A stretch of 64,000 nt of DNA from assembly GCA_910575075.1 (NCBI GenBank), contig CAJTCY010000013.1:1-64000 (forward strand), written 5' to 3'. The notes under the pieces were generated by a model, which saw nothing but the letters and a program-made list of their open reading frames with translations, made no database searches and was not told the DNA's origin. This stretch comes from Lachnospiraceae bacterium (GTDB lineage: Bacteria; Bacillota; Clostridia; Lachnospirales; Lachnospiraceae). The position numbers were made by a program, and so were the translations under genes. Positions 62,079-64,000 of this stretch are shown here, piece by piece. Position 1 is the first letter of the stretch; each line of letters begins with the position of its first letter.

Positions 62079-62366
62079 ATGAATGATTATAAACCAAAAC
62101 CCATTGACACATCTCATGTCCGTCTGCCAGACGATATCCTCAAACTTTCTGAACTTCTGGCCCAAAACACACATGACATATGGGCAAAAAAGAGAATAGA
62201 TGAAGGATGGACTTATGGAGAGAAACGAGACGATACCCAAAAAACCAATCCCTGCCTGGTACCATATGCAGATTTACCAGCCAGGGAAAAGGAATATGAC
62301 CGCTGTACCAGCCGCCAGGTGCTGGAAATTCTGTACGCTCTGGGGTATCAACTGGTAAAACAATAG
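62079..62366 (+). CDS. Stand-alone RyR-domain protein
   Basis: A 95-residue protein that is almost entirely one RyR (ryanodine receptor repeat) domain: YKPKPIDTSHVRLPDDIL, LSELLAQNTHDIWAKKRIDEGW in pieces, YGEKRDDTQKTNPCLVPY, LPAREKEYDR and LEILYALGYQLVKQ. All landmark aromatics, the W in HDxWA and the EKEYDR motif are there. Bacterial RyR domains have been noted beside nucleotide-signalling conflict genes, and binding of an ADP-ribose-type ligand has been suggested, from memory. AAGGAGG precedes the ATG. The TAG stop is half supplied by the MITE that follows; before insertion the stop would have been TAA at the same codon. Confidence 0.9.
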   Translation: MNDYKPKPIDTSHVRLPDDILKLSELLAQNTHDIWAKKRIDEGWTYGEKRDDTQKTNPCLVPYADLPAREKEYDRCTSRQVLEILYALGYQLVKQ

Positions 62367-62710
62367 GTAATTGCGAAACTATCAAATTATCGAAATTTCA
62401 TATACAATTTATATAATTGTACTAAAATATTTTATTCATACGAAACGCACAAAATGCAGGGCGCACCAAGCATTACAACGAACCACTTAATACGAAAATC
62501 ATGTTCCGCAAAGGCTTCCATGATTTTTGTGTTTTTTCCTTAAGTAATGTCAGTTTTTTGACATAGAGGGATGCTCTGGAGTACGTTTCCATGGTGCTAG
62601 AATGCATTTCTTAGCGTTTCGTATGCTAAAATATTTCTTCTTAAATTTTTTGAATTGTATATGAAATTCAAAAAATTACTGAGTTTCGCAATTACCTAAG
62701 TAAAACAATA
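62355..62710. repeat. Fold-back MITE, family 1, copy 2 with target duplication
   Basis: The element, about 62366-62696, has ends GGTAATTGCGAAACT and AGTTTCGCAATTACC. GTAAAACAATA occurs at 62355-62365 and again at 62700-62710, a target duplication of about 9-11 bases. It matches copy 1 (4812-5088) but keeps an extra internal block near 62535-62580 (TTCCTTAAGTAATGTCAG onward). It parts the RyR gene from the TIR gene without breaking either frame. Confidence 0.88.
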
Positions 62711-62729
62711 ATGAAAGGGGAGCTTATTT

Positions 62730-64000
62730 TTGAACGAGAAATACGATATATTTATCTCATACCGCAGAAATGGAGGGGACTCTACGGCTAAGATTCTGCA
62801 CGACAAGCTTCAAACACTGGGATACCACGTATTTTTTGATATCGAATCACTGCGTTCTGGTGATTTTAACAAGGCTCTGTACTCCGTCATCGATGAATGC
62901 AGAGACTTTATATTAGTTCTTTCACCTGGTTGTCTTGACCGCTGTGAGGACGAAAATGATTGGGTGAGGCTTGAGATTGAGTATGCTCTCGCAAAAAATC
63001 TTAATATTATACCTATTATCCTCAGAGGCTTCTGTTTTCCAGAGCAGCTGCCTCAGTCTATCGATGCTCTCCGCTATAAAAACGGCATCGAATCCAACTA
63101 CCAGTTTTTTGATGCTTTTATCAAAAAACTGCAGGACTTCCTGGTATCCAGCCCCTCTTCTCCTCCGCCCAGAAAACGCATAGCGCTATCCATGATGACC
63201 ATTGTGCTGCTTTTGATACTGATCCCTGTCATACTTCTCATTGTTTCAGGGAACAGGAATTATCCTCGGACGAACAAAGAACAAAATGTAACCCGTAATC
63301 TGCTTTATTACGTACAAACCAATCTGCAGCAGCTAGAACAGGCATCTGAATATCTGGACAAATCTTATCAGGCATGTGAAGAATACCTGGCACATATCGG
63401 TACGGCCAGCCATTCTTCTCTCCTGGCAGAGCTCGATCAAAACAAACAGACGCTGGAAGAGATCGATACCGACAACAGCCTTATGTCTGACGACCTGCAG
63501 GCAGAATTAAAAAACTCACCTTTCAATGCTGCTGACGCCGCTGCCATGCATGATTATCTGAATACTTTCATAGAAAGCTGCATCGACAATATCAATTACA
63601 TAGAATTTATTACTGAGGACTCTTCTGTTATTGACACGAAAAACACGGAAAAAATCCTAGGGTATTATCGGGACATACTCTCTGAAGAATTAAATTATAT
63701 ATCCTGTAACACCAATCAGCTTCTGCTGGCAATTGAGAACGAACATGCACTTGAGACATTCAAATTTACGTTTCTTCCAGAGCTTTACTACATTCCTCTT
63801 AAGGCCTCCGACTGGCGCTATGATGAAAAATCTTTGGAAAGTGACGAAGATAAATGCTGGAATGCTATAGAGAAGATTCAAAACAAAATAAATTCTCTGA
63901 CAGGAGATCATAATCTGGCATTAATGCAGATCAAATGGCAATTAATACAAAGTTTAACAGATAAAGGCGCTTCTTCCCAAGAGGCAGAACAGATGGTGGA
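62730..64000 (+). CDS. TIR-domain membrane protein (3' end beyond window)
   Basis: An open frame of at least 423 codons from a TTG at 62730; GGGGAG stands 7 bases before it, and the ATG at 62711 is out of frame. Residues 4-135 are a TIR domain: YDIFISYRRNGGDSTA, LGYHVFFDIESLRSGDFN as BB-loop region, FILVLSPGCLDRC and DWVRLEIEYALAKNLNIIPI. Trp78 and Glu82 (WVRLE) match the catalytic Trp/Glu site of NAD-cleaving TIRs. A basic stop (RKKR-like PPPRKR) precedes one membrane helix (152-172). The rest (175-423) is helical, probably outside or along the membrane, with no recognised domain. I infer a membrane-bound NADase or cyclase that signals to or acts with the SLOG/RyR proteins. The C-terminus is not in the window. 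Confidence 0.88.
   Translation, partial: MNEKYDIFISYRRNGGDSTAKILHDKLQTLGYHVFFDIESLRSGDFNKALYSVIDECRDFILVLSPGCLDRCEDENDWVRLEIEYALAKNLNIIPIILRGFCFPEQLPQSIDALRYKNGIESNYQFFDAFIKKLQDFLVSSPSSPPPRKRIALSMMTIVLLLILIPVILLIVSGNRNYPRTNKEQNVTRNLLYYVQTNLQQLEQASEYLDKSYQACEEYLAHIGTASHSSLLAELDQNKQTLEEIDTDNSLMSDDLQAELKNSPFNAADAAAMHDYLNTFIESCIDNINYIEFITEDSSVIDTKNTEKILGYYRDILSEELNYISCNTNQLLLAIENEHALETFKFTFLPELYYIPLKASDWRYDEKSLESDEDKCWNAIEKIQNKINSLTGDHNLALMQIKWQLIQSLTDKGASSQEAEQMV

Noticed and set aside
62711-62790. ATG at 62711 as start of the TIR gene
   Set aside because: It is in another frame, which stops at about 80 bases, whereas the TTG at 62730 opens the complete TIR domain.

Overview
The window looks like a chromosomal segment of a strictly anaerobic, spore-forming, gut-type Clostridia, most likely Lachnospiraceae. 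The evidence is low-to-moderate GC, strong AAGGAGG-type ribosome binding sites, the ylxM-ffh-rpsP-khpA-rimM-trmD operon, rubredoxin and a superoxide reductase-like protein, duplicated feoA with feoB, a Csp-like subtilase, large secreted proteins ending in Lys-rich Ig-like modules, and several carbohydrate-use loci. I see no rRNA, tRNA or CRISPR array.

Layout. 1-186: start of a probable IS110-family transposase running off the left edge, with its non-coding end. 187-4782: secreted GH30-like multidomain glycosidase. 5136-10027: DHH phosphoesterase, rubredoxin, feoB, two feoA genes and a divergent DtxR-type regulator; a DtxR-like box overlaps the feo promoter. 10326-16711: secreted SGNH-type hydrolase, HD-GYP protein and hybrid histidine kinase. 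16984-23699: repeat-rich Ig-like surface protein, the SRP/ribosome-maturation operon and a family 4 uracil-DNA glycosylase. 23839-29507: macro-domain protein, an HD-protein fragment, and an SDR/sugar-symporter/HAD operon facing a ROK regulator. 29765-38658: Csp-like protease, CapA-like protein, a two-gene NTPase plus TPR unit and a chemoreceptor. 38743-46120: SOR-like protein, peptidoglycan-binding protein, GntR-controlled ABC transporter, ilvE, flavoprotein and a LacI regulator. 46324-51848: LacI-controlled sugar ABC importer with a GH31 glycosidase. 51912-56235: folA, AEC transporter, ilvB, ilvN and isochorismatase-like operon. 57296-59846: phosphoesterase and an unusual cytoplasmic BMP-domain protein.

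The most interesting part is the right edge (60124 to the window end). A good promoter leads into a gene for a SLOG-like domain fused to four membrane helices (60383-62062), a stand-alone RyR-domain protein (62079-62366), and a TTG-initiated TIR-domain protein with its own membrane anchor (62730 onward, open at the edge). A TIR enzyme, possible nucleotide-binding modules and a membrane effector recall Thoeris-type and other nucleotide-signalling immune systems, but I do not recognise this exact three-gene combination. A second candidate immune or signalling pair is the NTPase plus TPR unit at 33844-36217.

The segment is also full of small fold-back (MITE-like) elements: five families, nine copies. 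Several have visible ~9-11 bp target duplications. One sits inside the TIR operon exactly at the RyR stop codon, one supplies the last codons of the TPR gene, and three copies of another family lie in the same orientation around feo and the DtxR-type gene.
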